Origin: Streptomyces sp. ISL-1
GTDB taxonomy: Bacteria > Actinomycetota > Actinomycetes > Streptomycetales > Streptomycetaceae
Length of the DNA: 64,000 nt
Direction of reading: 5' to 3'
NCBI RefSeq assembly: GCF_018614585.1
Contig: NZ_JAGGOI010000054.1
Coordinates: forward strand, 34,569-98,568
Within the stretch, counting starts at the first letter, position 1, and each line of letters opens with the position of its first letter. The notes beneath the pieces are model-generated. The model did no database searches. It worked only from the letters and a program-made list of their open reading frames with translations, and was not told the DNA's origin. This document shows, piece after piece, positions 34,389 through 42,353 of the stretch. The position numbers and the translations under genes were made by a program.

Positions 34389-34604
34389 AGCCCCACCCCT
34401 GTGTCACTTGTTTTAATATCGAACCACTTGGAAAATCGGCGTGAGAGTAGCAGGTTCGGGGGCTTCGAATCGCCTCGGCAGACAGTTCGGGCAGACCGGA
34501 CGGCCGAGTCCGCCGAACAGCCGGCCGATGTCGGAGTAGGGCATCGCGTCTCATTCAGTGGGCGCTCGAAGGGGCGTCCACAAAGACCCCGTAATGTTGA
34601 CTGG
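34389..34604. promoter_or_regulatory. Divergent promoter region, amidase and DAHP synthase
   Basis: A 216-base gap between outward-facing genes. Its amidase-proximal part is unusually A/T-rich (CACTTGTTTTAATATCGAACC near 34408-34428), fitting a promoter. No protein-coding frame is convincing and no known operator was recognised. Confidence 0.5.
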
Positions 34605-35957
34605 GTGACCGTGAACGCTAAGACCACCACTGCCGGTGGCAACACCTGGCGAGACCTGCCCGCGGCGCAGCAGCCCGAGTACCCCGATGCCGAGGCTCTG
34701 CGCGATGTGATCGCGGACCTCGAGGCGTATCCGCCGCTCGTCTTCGCGGGCGAGTGCGACCAGCTGCGCGCCCGGATGGGAGCCGTCGCCAAGGGCGAGG
34801 CGTTCCTGCTGCAGGGCGGCGACTGCGCCGAGGCATTCGACGCCGTGTCCGCCGACCAGATCCGCAACAAGCTCAAGACCCTGCTCCAGATGGGCGCGGT
34901 GCTCACCTACGCCGCGTCCGTGCCCGTGGTGAAGGTCGGCCGTATCGCCGGTCAGTACTCCAAGCCGCGCTCCAAGCCGACCGAGACCCGCGACGGCGTG
35001 ACACTGCCGACCTACCGTGGCGACTCCGTCAACGGCTTCGACTTCACCGAAGCGGCCCGCGTCCCGGACCCCGAGCGCCTCAAGCGGATGTACAACGCCT
35101 CCGCGGCGACGCTCAACCTGGTGCGCGCCTTCACCACCGGCGGCTACGCCGACCTGCGCCAGGTGCACGCCTGGAACCAGGACTTCGTGAAGTCGTCGCC
35201 CTCCGGCCAGCGCTACGAGCAGCTCGCCCGCGAGATCGACAACGCGCTGAACTTCATGAAGGCCTGCGGCACCGACCCGGCGGAGTTCCGCACGGTCGAG
35301 TTCTACTCCTCCCACGAGGCGCTGCTGCTGGACTACGAGTCGGCGCTGACCCGCGTCGACTCCCGCACCGGCCGGCTGTACAACACCTCGGGCCACATGG
35401 TCTGGGTCGGCGAGCGCACCCGTCAGCTGGACGGGGCGCACATCGAGTTCGCCTCCCGGATCCGCAACCCGATCGGTGTGAAGCTCGGCCCGACGACCAC
35501 GGTCGACGATGCGCTGCAGTACATCGACAAGCTCGACCCGGAGCGCGAGCCGGGCCGGCTGACGTTCGTAGTCCGTATGGGCGCCGACAAGGTCCGCGAC
35601 AAGCTCCCCGAGCTGGTCGACAAGGTCACCGCCTCCGGCGCCACGGTGGCCTGGGTTACCGACCCGATGCACGGCAACACCTTCGAGGCGGCCTCCGGCC
35701 ACAAGACCCGCCGCTTCGACGATGTGCTCGACGAGGTCAAGGGCTTCTTCGAGGTCCACAAGGAGCTCGGCACGCACCCGGGCGGCATCCATGTCGAACT
35801 CACCGGTGACGATGTCACCGAGTGCGTCGGCGGCGGCGACGAGATCTTCGTCGACGATCTGCACCAGCGCTACGAGACGGCCTGCGACCCGCGCCTGAAC
35901 CGCAGCCAGTCGCTGGATCTGGCCTTCCTCGTCGCCGAGATGTACCGCGACCAGTAG
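34605..35957 (+). CDS. aroH: 3-deoxy-7-phosphoheptulonate synthase, class II
   Basis: A 450-residue plant-type (class II) DAHP synthase joining PEP and erythrose-4-phosphate, the first shikimate-pathway step. Recognisable segments are FLLQGGDCAEAF, GRIAGQYSKPRS, KLGPTTTVDDAL, the metal-binding WVTDPMHGNT and GIHVELTGDDVTECVGGG. The length is typical. GTG 34605 or the GTG two codons later (34611) is the start; no clear ribosome site is visible, so the message may be leaderless. It supplies chorismate for trpEG and trpD in this window. A very long hairpin terminates it. Confidence 0.94.
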   Translation: MTVNAKTTTAGGNTWRDLPAAQQPEYPDAEALRDVIADLEAYPPLVFAGECDQLRARMGAVAKGEAFLLQGGDCAEAFDAVSADQIRNKLKTLLQMGAVLTYAASVPVVKVGRIAGQYSKPRSKPTETRDGVTLPTYRGDSVNGFDFTEAARVPDPERLKRMYNASAATLNLVRAFTTGGYADLRQVHAWNQDFVKSSPSGQRYEQLAREIDNALNFMKACGTDPAEFRTVEFYSSHEALLLDYESALTRVDSRTGRLYNTSGHMVWVGERTRQLDGAHIEFASRIRNPIGVKLGPTTTVDDALQYIDKLDPEREPGRLTFVVRMGADKVRDKLPELVDKVTASGATVAWVTDPMHGNTFEAASGHKTRRFDDVLDEVKGFFEVHKELGTHPGGIHVELTGDDVTECVGGGDEIFVDDLHQRYETACDPRLNRSQSLDLAFLVAEMYRDQ

Positions 35958-35969
35958 TGACGGATCAAC

Positions 35970-36010
35970 GACGGTGGGGCGCGGATCAATGTGATCCGCG
36001 CCCCACCGTC
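35970..36010 (+). terminator. Very strong terminator after DAHP synthase
   Basis: A 19-bp perfect stem (GACGGTGGGGCGCGGATCA and complement) with a 3-base loop, 13 bases after the stop and followed by ATTTCC. Confidence 0.9.
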
Positions 36011-36049
36011 ATTTCCGGGGCTTTTGCGCGCCGGGTCCACCGGGTAAGG

Positions 36050-36068
36050 TTAGGTAAGCCTCACCGAT
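36050..36068 (+). promoter_or_regulatory. Iron box (DmdR/IdeR operator) before bfd
   Basis: TTAGGTAAGCCTCACCGAT matches 15 of 19 positions of the actinobacterial iron-box consensus TTAGGTTAGGCTCACCTAA and lies 48 bases before the bfd start. Iron-loaded DmdR would be expected to repress here. Confidence 0.72.
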
Positions 36069-36115
36069 CATCGGGAAAGGCGCCACCTATCGATCCCGAC
36101 CGGGAGGTGAACCGC

Positions 36116-36373
36116 GTGTACGTCTGCTCATGCTTCGGCATCACCGAGAAGCAGGTGAAGGAGCACGCGGAAGCCGGTGCCTGCACTCCCCGCCAGGTGG
36201 CGTCACTCTCCAAGGCCGGAACCGACTGCGGATCGTGTGTACGCCGCATCCAGGGGATTCTCGGTCGTGCCGCCTGCCCCCGCCGTGAGCTGCTCGATCG
36301 GGGTAACAGCGCCGCCGGGCTGGCAGCGGACCCCGACTCCGGCCCCGGCACCGAGCTCGGCGAAGCGGCATAG
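36116..36373 (+). CDS. bfd: Bacterioferritin-associated ferredoxin
   Basis: An 85-residue [2Fe-2S] protein reducing the ferric core of bacterioferritin so that iron can be released. The cluster ligands CSC near residue 4 and CGSC near residue 39 have the spacing of the Fer2_BFD fold; a low-complexity tail of about 35 residues extends beyond the usual domain. GTG 36116 has GGGAGGTGA just upstream. It faces bfr convergently across 39 bases. An iron box overlaps its promoter region, so induction under iron starvation is expected. Confidence 0.92.
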   Translation: MYVCSCFGITEKQVKEHAEAGACTPRQVASLSKAGTDCGSCVRRIQGILGRAACPRRELLDRGNSAAGLAADPDSGPGTELGEAA

Positions 36374-36412
36374 TTCCGCGGGTCGTGGCCCCACCGTCGG
36401 GCTGCCCGTGGC

Positions 36413-36892
36413 CTAACTGTCCGGCTGCTCGATCAGCTGGGCGATGTACAGCGCCTCACCGAGCTTCTCCACCAGCTCCAGCTGGGTGTCGAGATAGTCG
36501 ATGTGGTGCTCCTCGTCCGCCAGGATCGACTCGAAGATGTTCGCGGACGTGATGTCGCCCTTGGCGCGCATCACCTCGATTCCGCGCCGGAGGCGGTCGA
36601 TCGCCTCCACCTCGACCTGCCGGTCGGCCTGGAACATCTCGGTGACCGTCTGGCCGATGCGCACATGGAACAGACGCTGGTAGTTCGGCAGGCCCTCGAG
36701 GAAGAGGATCCGGTCGGTCAGCAACTCCGCGTGCTTCATCTCGTCGAACGACTCGGACCGGGTGTACTTGGCGAGCTTTGTCCAGCCGAAGTTCTCCTGC
36801 ATCTTCGCGTGCAGGAAGTACTGATTGATCGCGGTCAATTCGGCGGTCAGCTGCTCATTGAGAAACTCGATGACCTCGGGGTCGCCCTGCAT
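36413..36892 (-). CDS. bfr: Bacterioferritin
   Basis: A 159-residue four-helix subunit of the heme-binding 24-mer ferritin. Ferroxidase ligands are in LTAELTAINQY (Glu18), FDEMKHAELL (Glu51, His54), VEVEAID (Glu94) and ADEEHHIDY (Glu127, His130); Met52 of DEMKH is the heme ligand. The start is ATG 36892 with GGAAGGAG eight bases upstream; residues further upstream in the frame are not coding. It pairs functionally with the convergent bfd. No iron box was found in its own 157-base upstream region. Confidence 0.95.
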   Translation of the reverse strand: MQGDPEVIEFLNEQLTAELTAINQYFLHAKMQENFGWTKLAKYTRSESFDEMKHAELLTDRILFLEGLPNYQRLFHVRIGQTVTEMFQADRQVEVEAIDRLRRGIEVMRAKGDITSANIFESILADEEHHIDYLDTQLELVEKLGEALYIAQLIEQPDS

Positions 36893-37049
36893 CGCAGAGG
36901 CTCCTTCCGCGCGCGTGTGACTGGGGCAGGTGCGCGAATCCTCGCACCGCGACCAGAGAGCGTCCAGTAAGTGCATGCTTAGTAGGAGTTGCCCGAATCG
37001 GGCCAGACCTGGTCATGACCACCCCTCCTGGTCTGTCACCATTGAAGGC

Positions 37050-37682
37050 ATGGGTCAGCCGGAGAGCCGGGAATACCGCGCATCAGAGGAGTCCGAGCTT
37101 CCGCCGGGGCAGCGACTGCAGCGTGGCTGGCCGGTCACCCACTACGGGCCCGTACCCAAGTTCAGGCCGGAGCGCTGGGAGTTCCGGGTTTTCGGCGCGA
37201 CCGCGGACGGCGACAAGCACTGCTGGAACCACGAGGAGTTCTCGGCGCTGCCCTTTGCGACGGTCGTCGCCGATCTGCACTGCGTCACGAAGTTCAGCAT
37301 GCTGGGGGCCGAATGGGGCGGCGTGCCCGCCCGTACGGTCCTGGAGCTCGCGCCGCCCGCGCCGAACGTCACCCATGTCATGGTCTGGGCCGAGTACGGC
37401 TTCAGCGCCAACCTGCGGCTCTCCGACTTCGTCGCGGACGGCGCCATCTTCGCGACCCACAAGGACGGTGAACTGCTCACCGCCGAGCACGGCTTTCCGC
37501 TGCGTCTTGTCGTCCCGCATCTGTACGCCTGGAAGGGGCCCAAGTGGGTCCGTGGTGTGGAGTACATGACGGCCGACCGCCGCGGCTTCTGGGAGGAGCG
37601 CGGCTATCACAATCTCGGCGACCCGTGGCGTGAGCAGCGCTACTCCTATCAGGAGGAGCCGGGGGACGGCCCGGAGCTCTGA
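37050..37682 (+). CDS. Sulfite oxidase-like molybdopterin oxidoreductase
   Basis: A 210-residue protein with the SUOX/YedY-type molybdopterin-binding fold. The Mo-coordinating Cys is in DLHCVTKFSMLGAEW, and the C-terminal PHLYAWKGPKWV segment is typical of this single-domain cytoplasmic group. There is no dimerisation domain, heme domain or Tat signal, so it is not a classical sulfite oxidase; the electron partner and substrate are unknown. ATG 37050 is preceded closely by GAAGG; an earlier start is possible. It converges on the DUF4396 gene with a 10-base gap. Confidence 0.86.
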   Translation: MGQPESREYRASEESELPPGQRLQRGWPVTHYGPVPKFRPERWEFRVFGATADGDKHCWNHEEFSALPFATVVADLHCVTKFSMLGAEWGGVPARTVLELAPPAPNVTHVMVWAEYGFSANLRLSDFVADGAIFATHKDGELLTAEHGFPLRLVVPHLYAWKGPKWVRGVEYMTADRRGFWEERGYHNLGDPWREQRYSYQEEPGDGPEL

Positions 37683-37692
37683 CTCCCTGGCG

Positions 37693-38187
37693 TCAGTGGT
37701 GGTACTGATGGACCACGGCGTGGCCCATGCCGCGGCCGATCATCCACTTGTTGACGGGTGTGGTGATCACGAAGGCGGCGACGAGCGCGATCGCGAGGAC
37801 CCACCAGAACATCGCGTCGGCCAGATGGGCGTCCATCGCGCCGGGCCACAGGAGGAGCACGCCGTTGTCGACCAGCTCCATGACGGCGATGGAGAGGGTG
37901 TCGGCGGCCAGGGCGACCCGGACGGCGGTCCTGACGCCGACGCCGGCCCTGAGGACTGCGCGCAGCGTGAGTGAGTAGCCGAAGAAGAAGGCCAGGATGA
38001 TCGCGAGGATCATCGTCGGCAAGTTCCCCCAGCCCAGTGCCGTGCCGATGACCATGCCGAGCACTTCGCCGATGGCGCAGCCGGTGAGGCAGTGGAGCGT
38101 GGCCCGGGCGGCCATGGACCAGCTCACGGGGCCGTGCTGAGAGTGGTGCTCAGGTTGTGTGTGCTGGGCGTGAGCGTCGTGCCGCAT
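37693..38187 (-). CDS. DUF4396 membrane protein, copper-linked
   Basis: A 164-residue protein with four hydrophobic helices (LTGCAIGEVLGMVIGTALG, MILAIILAFFFGYSLTL, LSIAVMELVDNGVLLLW, VLAIALVAAFVITTPVNKW). It is bracketed by His-rich termini (MRHDAHAQHTQPEHHSQH; HAVVHQYHH) that could bind metal. The DUF4396 family has no established biochemical function. A CsoR-type copper operator lies 51 bases upstream with no other gene between, so copper-inducible expression and a role in copper handling are inferred. ATG 38187 gives the His-rich start. Confidence 0.82.
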   Translation of the reverse strand: MRHDAHAQHTQPEHHSQHGPVSWSMAARATLHCLTGCAIGEVLGMVIGTALGWGNLPTMILAIILAFFFGYSLTLRAVLRAGVGVRTAVRVALAADTLSIAVMELVDNGVLLLWPGAMDAHLADAMFWWVLAIALVAAFVITTPVNKWMIGRGMGHAVVHQYHH

Positions 38188-38237
38188 GTGCGAGCCCCCA
38201 AAACCAGGTAGCGGTTCCTGTCGACAGCAAGAACCGT

Positions 38238-38254
38238 ATACCCCCTAGGGGTAT
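38238..38254 (-). promoter_or_regulatory. CsoR copper operator
   Basis: ATACCCCCTAGGGGTAT: arms ATACCCC and GGGGTAT around CTA, the motif bound by the Cu(I)-sensing repressor CsoR in Streptomyces. It precedes only the DUF4396 gene. Confidence 0.82.
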
Positions 38255-38265
38255 TCCTGAATTGT

Positions 38266-39114
38266 TCAGCGGAATTTCTTCAGCCGCGCCACATCCGCCG
38301 CGTGCCCTTCCTTGCCGCCGGGCGTCTCGATGATCAGCGGTACGCCATCGGTCGCCGGATGCTGCATCAGTGCCCGGAACGGCTCCTCGCCGATATGGCC
38401 GCCGCCGATGTTCGCGTGGCGGTCCTTGTGGGCGCCGACCACATCTTTCGAGTCGTTGGCGTGGATCAGCTTCAGCCGCCCTTCGCCGACGGTCTCCACC
38501 AGCAGATCAAGAGTCTGCGCCATGCCGTGCGGCCCGGCCAGATCGTGTCCCGCCGCGAAGATGTGGCAGGTGTCCAGGCAGACGCCCAGCTTGGGATGGG
38601 CGTCCAGCGCCTCGAAGTACGGACCGAAGTCCCAGGTCCTGGAGCAGAGCGAGAAGCCCTGGCCCGCCGTCGACTCCAGCAGCAGGAACGGGTCGTCGTC
38701 GTGCGTCAGCTCGTCGAGCAGCGGCAGCATCCGCTCCCGCACCTGCGCCAGAGCCACCTCGCGGGTCCGGCCGCCGGTCGCCGAGCCGGTGTGCACGACC
38801 ACGCCCAGCGCGCCGATCTCCCGGCCGCGGCGCAGCGAGTGCCGCAGGGACTCCACGGACTGCTCGGCGGTCGCCTCGGTGTGCGAGCCGAAGTTGATCA
38901 GATACGGGGCGTGGACGTACGCCGATATCCCGTCGGCCGCGCACTCGGCGCGGAACTGCTCGTCCTGCACCGGATTTCCGGCGGGCGTCGCCCAGCCGCG
39001 CGGATTGGCCACGAAAACCTGGACGGTCTCCGCCTCCAGCTCACGGGCGTAGGCGAGACCCGTCCTGGCCAGGCCGCCGGCCACGGGGACATGGCCGCCG
39101 ACGGGGTTGCGCAT
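38266..39114 (-). CDS. nfo: Endonuclease IV (AP endonuclease)
   Basis: A 282-residue TIM-barrel enzyme cutting abasic sites in DNA repair. The trinuclear zinc ligands sit in YVHAPYLINFGSH, VVVHTGS, LLLESTAGQG, VCLDTCHIFAAGHD, IHANDSKDVVGAHKDRHANI and LIIETPGG, all in the standard order. The length is normal. Its ATG is 5 bases after the kinase stop, so it is the second gene of a minus-strand operon with the PASTA kinase; AAGGGA inside the kinase 3' end serves as a ribosome site. Confidence 0.93.
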   Translation of the reverse strand: MRNPVGGHVPVAGGLARTGLAYARELEAETVQVFVANPRGWATPAGNPVQDEQFRAECAADGISAYVHAPYLINFGSHTEATAEQSVESLRHSLRRGREIGALGVVVHTGSATGGRTREVALAQVRERMLPLLDELTHDDDPFLLLESTAGQGFSLCSRTWDFGPYFEALDAHPKLGVCLDTCHIFAAGHDLAGPHGMAQTLDLLVETVGEGRLKLIHANDSKDVVGAHKDRHANIGGGHIGEEPFRALMQHPATDGVPLIIETPGGKEGHAADVARLKKFR

Positions 39115-39119
39115 CCGAA

Positions 39120-41099
39120 CTACAGTCCCTTGGTCTTGATGGTGATCGTGCTGCCCTCGGGGGCCTGGGCGCCGCCCGCGACGGACTGGCTCTCGACGGT
39201 GTCGCCGAGGAAGGGGAAGTTCTTCTCGACCTTCACCTCGAAGCCCGCGGACTCCAACGCGCCGGTGGCGTCCTCGACGTTGTCTCCGACTACATCGGGG
39301 ACCTCGATCATCCGCGGTCCCTTGGAGACCGTCAGCGTGATCGTGTCGCCGCGGGCCAGCTGGGCGCCCTCGGCCGCGGACTGCTTGGCGATGGAGCCCG
39401 CTTCCTCGGGGGAGTTGATCCGCTCGGTGGCGACCTTGACCTTGAGTCCGGCTTCCTTGAGCGCGCTGGTGGCGTCCGCCACGGTCTCGCCGGTCACGCC
39501 CGGTACGTCGATCGGGGAGCCCTTGCTGATGACGATGGCGACCGCGGAATCGGGGCTGCGCCCGGTCCCGGCCGCCGGGTCCGTGCTGATCACCGAGCCC
39601 TGGTCGATCTCGTCGTTGAACGCCTTGGTGACCACTCCCGGCGCCAGACCGAGCTTCCTCAGGTCGCGCTCCGCCTCGGCGAGCGGCTGGCCCTTGAGGA
39701 CGGGGACCCGGACGATCTCCGGGCCGCGCGAGACGATGATGGTCACCGAGCCGTTGCCGCGGATGCGCTCATTGGTCGCGGGGTCGCTGTTGATGACCCT
39801 GCCGCGCTTGACCGTCTCGCTGAAGTCGTACTTGACCTTCTTCACATCGAGCCCGGAGCTGTTCAGCTTCTGCTTCGCGTCCTTCTCGGTCTTGCCGATC
39901 AGGGCCGGGACGCGGGTGAACTGCCCGGAGTTGATGTACCAGACGCCCGAACCCACGCCGAGCACCAGGAACACCGCGACCAGTATCGCGATGACGCCGC
40001 GCCTGGGCATCGGCCGGCGCCGGGACTGCTGGGGCTGGTGCGGGGGTTCGGAGGGCGGCATCGCCAGCCGGGTGGTGTGGTTGACCACCCCCTCCTCGCG
40101 GAGGAGTACCCGCGGGATCACGTCCGTGGCGTCCTCGGAGGAGGGAGTCACGTGTATCCGCTCGCTGCCGGGCTCTGCCGTCTCCTGGGTGTGGGCCTGC
40201 GGCGGCACCAGGTCCAGCTGCTCGTCGCCGAGAGCGGCACGGGCCTCGCGGACCTGGGCCAGCAGCGCCACGGCGTCGTACGGACGGACATCGGGATTGC
40301 GGGCCGTGGCGCTCGCGACCAGCTGGTCGAGCTCGACGGCGAGCCCGGGGACCAGCGCGGACGGCGCCGGAATGTCCTCGTTCAGATGCTGGAAGAGCAC
40401 CTGGGCGGGGGTGTCACCGGCATGCGGCTTGCCGCCGGTCAGCATCTCGTAGAGGACGACACCGCAGGCGTAAACATCGGCGCGGGTGTCGGCCGTGCCG
40501 TACTCGATCTGCTCGGGGGCGAGGTAGGAAACCGTGCCCAGCACCGTGCCGGTGGTGTTTGTGACCGATCCCACGGCCCGTACGAGACCGAAGTCGGCGA
40601 CCTTGACCCGGCCGTCGTCCCCTATCAGCACGTTCTCCGGCTTCATGTCCCGGTGAACGAATCCGGCCCGGTGCGCAGCGCCCAGCGCCGCCAGCACGGG
40701 CTCCAGGATGTCGAGCGCGGCCCGCGGCTGGAGCGCCCCGCGCTCGCGCAGCACGTCGCGCAGCGTGCAGCCCGCGACGTACTCCATCGCCAGATAGACG
40801 TACGCGCCCTCGGCGCCCTGGTCGAAGACGCCCACCACATTGGGGTGGGCGAGGTGCGCCACGGACTTGGCCTCGCGGATGAAGCGCTCCACGAAGGACG
40901 CGTCGGTGGCGAGGGCGGGGTGCATCACCTTGAGCGCGAGCACCCGGTCGAGTCGGGTGTCGACGGCGCGGTAGACCGTGGCCATACCGCCGACGGCTAT
41001 GCGCGCGTCGACGCGGTAGCGGCCGTCGAGCACCTGCCCGACGAGGGGGTCCCTGAGCGTCGTATCCACGCAGGCGATTCTACGAGCCACCGCCGACAC
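39120..41099 (-). CDS. pknL: PASTA-domain Ser/Thr protein kinase
   Basis: A 659-residue membrane kinase. The kinase domain (~20-285) has IAVGGMATVYRAV, the ATP lysine in LALKVMH, FVHRDMKPENVLIG, ADFGLVRA and APEQIEYG. One transmembrane helix follows (GVIAILVAVFLVLGVGSG), then four extracellular PASTA repeats (~390-659) of the type that sense muropeptides or lipid II. By position beside thi genes, metF and an Rv2175c-type gene it corresponds to mycobacterial PknL; the S. coelicolor equivalent has been called PkaF. GTG 41099 has GAGG upstream; GTG 41069 is the alternative. nfo follows 5 bases later. Confidence 0.92.
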   Translation of the reverse strand: MSAVARRIACVDTTLRDPLVGQVLDGRYRVDARIAVGGMATVYRAVDTRLDRVLALKVMHPALATDASFVERFIREAKSVAHLAHPNVVGVFDQGAEGAYVYLAMEYVAGCTLRDVLRERGALQPRAALDILEPVLAALGAAHRAGFVHRDMKPENVLIGDDGRVKVADFGLVRAVGSVTNTTGTVLGTVSYLAPEQIEYGTADTRADVYACGVVLYEMLTGGKPHAGDTPAQVLFQHLNEDIPAPSALVPGLAVELDQLVASATARNPDVRPYDAVALLAQVREARAALGDEQLDLVPPQAHTQETAEPGSERIHVTPSSEDATDVIPRVLLREEGVVNHTTRLAMPPSEPPHQPQQSRRRPMPRRGVIAILVAVFLVLGVGSGVWYINSGQFTRVPALIGKTEKDAKQKLNSSGLDVKKVKYDFSETVKRGRVINSDPATNERIRGNGSVTIIVSRGPEIVRVPVLKGQPLAEAERDLRKLGLAPGVVTKAFNDEIDQGSVISTDPAAGTGRSPDSAVAIVISKGSPIDVPGVTGETVADATSALKEAGLKVKVATERINSPEEAGSIAKQSAAEGAQLARGDTITLTVSKGPRMIEVPDVVGDNVEDATGALESAGFEVKVEKNFPFLGDTVESQSVAGGAQAPEGSTITIKTKGL

Positions 41100-41184
41100 T
41101 CCTGACGCCTCGGGTCGGGACCGGGGCGGTACTGGAGCGGAGCTGTGACAGCGCGGGCCTTTTCGGGGCCCGCCCGGAACCGGT

Positions 41185-41230
41185 CCTCAAACGCCGGACG
41201 GGCTGAAATCAGCCTCGCCGGCGATTGAGG
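41185..41230. terminator. Terminator palindrome, copy 4 of the dispersed family
   Basis: CCTCAAACGCCGGACGGGCT and AGCCTCGCCGGCGATTGAGG enclose a short centre (GAAATC), between the thiG 3' end and the kinase start, followed by GGGGGTCCCCC and a half copy near 41285-41303. Expected to end the thiOSG transcript before the kinase gene. Confidence 0.8.
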
Positions 41231-41343
41231 CGTGGGGGTCCCCCGTGCGGGGACGACGGTGCGGGGCGGAGCCCCGAAAACCAGCCCCGTCGGCTGTTGA
41301 GGCGTGGGAGGAGGCGGGCAGGGGACAGGCTCCCGCGCAGCGG

Positions 41344-42138
41344 TCAGAACGCGGGCCGCTCCGGGTCGAGGGCCGCGCGGCCCTCGTGGGGCGACGACGC
41401 CTCCGCGAAGTGCCGGCGCGGGATGCGCCCCGCCCGGTGCGCCAGGCGGCCCGCCTCGACCGCGTGCCGCATCGCCTCCGCCATCAGCACCGGCTCCTGC
41501 GCGCGGGTGACCGCCGAGGCCAGCATCACCGCCGCGCAGCCCAGCTCCATCGCCAGGGCCGCGTCGGAGGCCGTTCCCGCGCCCGCGTCCAGAATGACCG
41601 GCACGCGCGCGTCCTCGACGATCAGCTGGAAGTTGTGCGGATTACGGATGCCGAGGCCGGAGCCGATCGGCGAACCCAGCGGCATGATCGCCGCGCAGCC
41701 CACGTCCTGCAGTTTCCGGGCGAGCACCGGGTCGTCGTTGGTGTACGGCAGGACCGTGAAGCCGTCGTCGACGAGGGTCTCGGCAGCCTCCAGCAGCTCG
41801 ATCGGATCGGGCAGCAGGGTGCGCTCGTCCGCGACGACCTCGAGCTTGATCCAGTCGGTGCCGAGGGCTTCGCGCGCGAGCCTGGCGGTCAGCACGGCCT
41901 CGCCCGCCGTGAAGCAGCCCGCCGTATTGGGCAGGACGCGGATGTTCAGCTTCTGCAGGACGGACAGCACGGAGCCCTGGACAGTCGGGTCGAGGCGGCG
42001 CATCGCGACGGTGGTGAGTTCGGTGCCGCTCGCGACGAGGGAGCGTTCGAGTACGTCGAGGCTGGGCGCCCCGCCCGTGCCCATGATCAGGCGGGAGTTG
42101 AAGGTCGCGCTGTCGATGGTGAGACGGTCGTCGGCCAT
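41344..42138 (-). CDS. thiG: Thiazole synthase
   Basis: A 264-residue TIM-barrel enzyme assembling the thiamine thiazole from DXP, dehydroglycine and ThiS-thiocarboxylate. TFNSRLIMGTGGAPS at the start, the Schiff-base Lys in TDWIKLEVVAD, VLPYTNDDPVLARKL and VILDAGAGTASDAALAMELG are characteristic. ATG 42138 has GGGAGG upstream; the frame before it belongs to shadow. It is third in the thiO-thiS-thiG operon, 5 bases after thiS, under the TPP riboswitch upstream of thiO. Confidence 0.95.
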   Translation of the reverse strand: MADDRLTIDSATFNSRLIMGTGGAPSLDVLERSLVASGTELTTVAMRRLDPTVQGSVLSVLQKLNIRVLPNTAGCFTAGEAVLTARLAREALGTDWIKLEVVADERTLLPDPIELLEAAETLVDDGFTVLPYTNDDPVLARKLQDVGCAAIMPLGSPIGSGLGIRNPHNFQLIVEDARVPVILDAGAGTASDAALAMELGCAAVMLASAVTRAQEPVLMAEAMRHAVEAGRLAHRAGRIPRRHFAEASSPHEGRAALDPERPAF

Positions 42139-42143
42139 GCCGG

Positions 42144-42353
42144 TCAGCCTCCCTGGACTGCGGTGAGGACTTCGACGCGGTCGCCGTCGTCGAGCAGGGT
42201 GCCGGACCACTGGCTGCGCGGGACGACAGCTTCGTTGAGGGCGGCCGCGACCCCGGAAGGGGCGGCGGTGAGGTCCGCCACCAGGGCGTCCAGGGTGGTT
42301 CCGGTGGCGAACTCACGGGCCTCGCCGTTGACGGAGACGTTCAGGATGTTCAT
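42144..42353 (-). CDS. thiS: Sulfur carrier protein ThiS
   Basis: A 69-residue ubiquitin-like carrier ending in the required Gly-Gly (LTAVQGG), whose C-terminus is adenylated and thiocarboxylated to donate sulfur to ThiG. It begins MNILNVSVNGE, as usual. The start overlaps the thiO stop by 4 bp (ATGA), and thiG follows after 5 bases, so the operon is tightly coupled. Confidence 0.94.
   Translation of the reverse strand: MNILNVSVNGEAREFATGTTLDALVADLTAAPSGVAAALNEAVVPRSQWSGTLLDDGDRVEVLTAVQGG

Noticed and set aside
36893..37049. Iron box before bfr
   Set aside because: TTAGTAGGAG at about 36980 resembles only a fragment of the consensus; not enough positions match.
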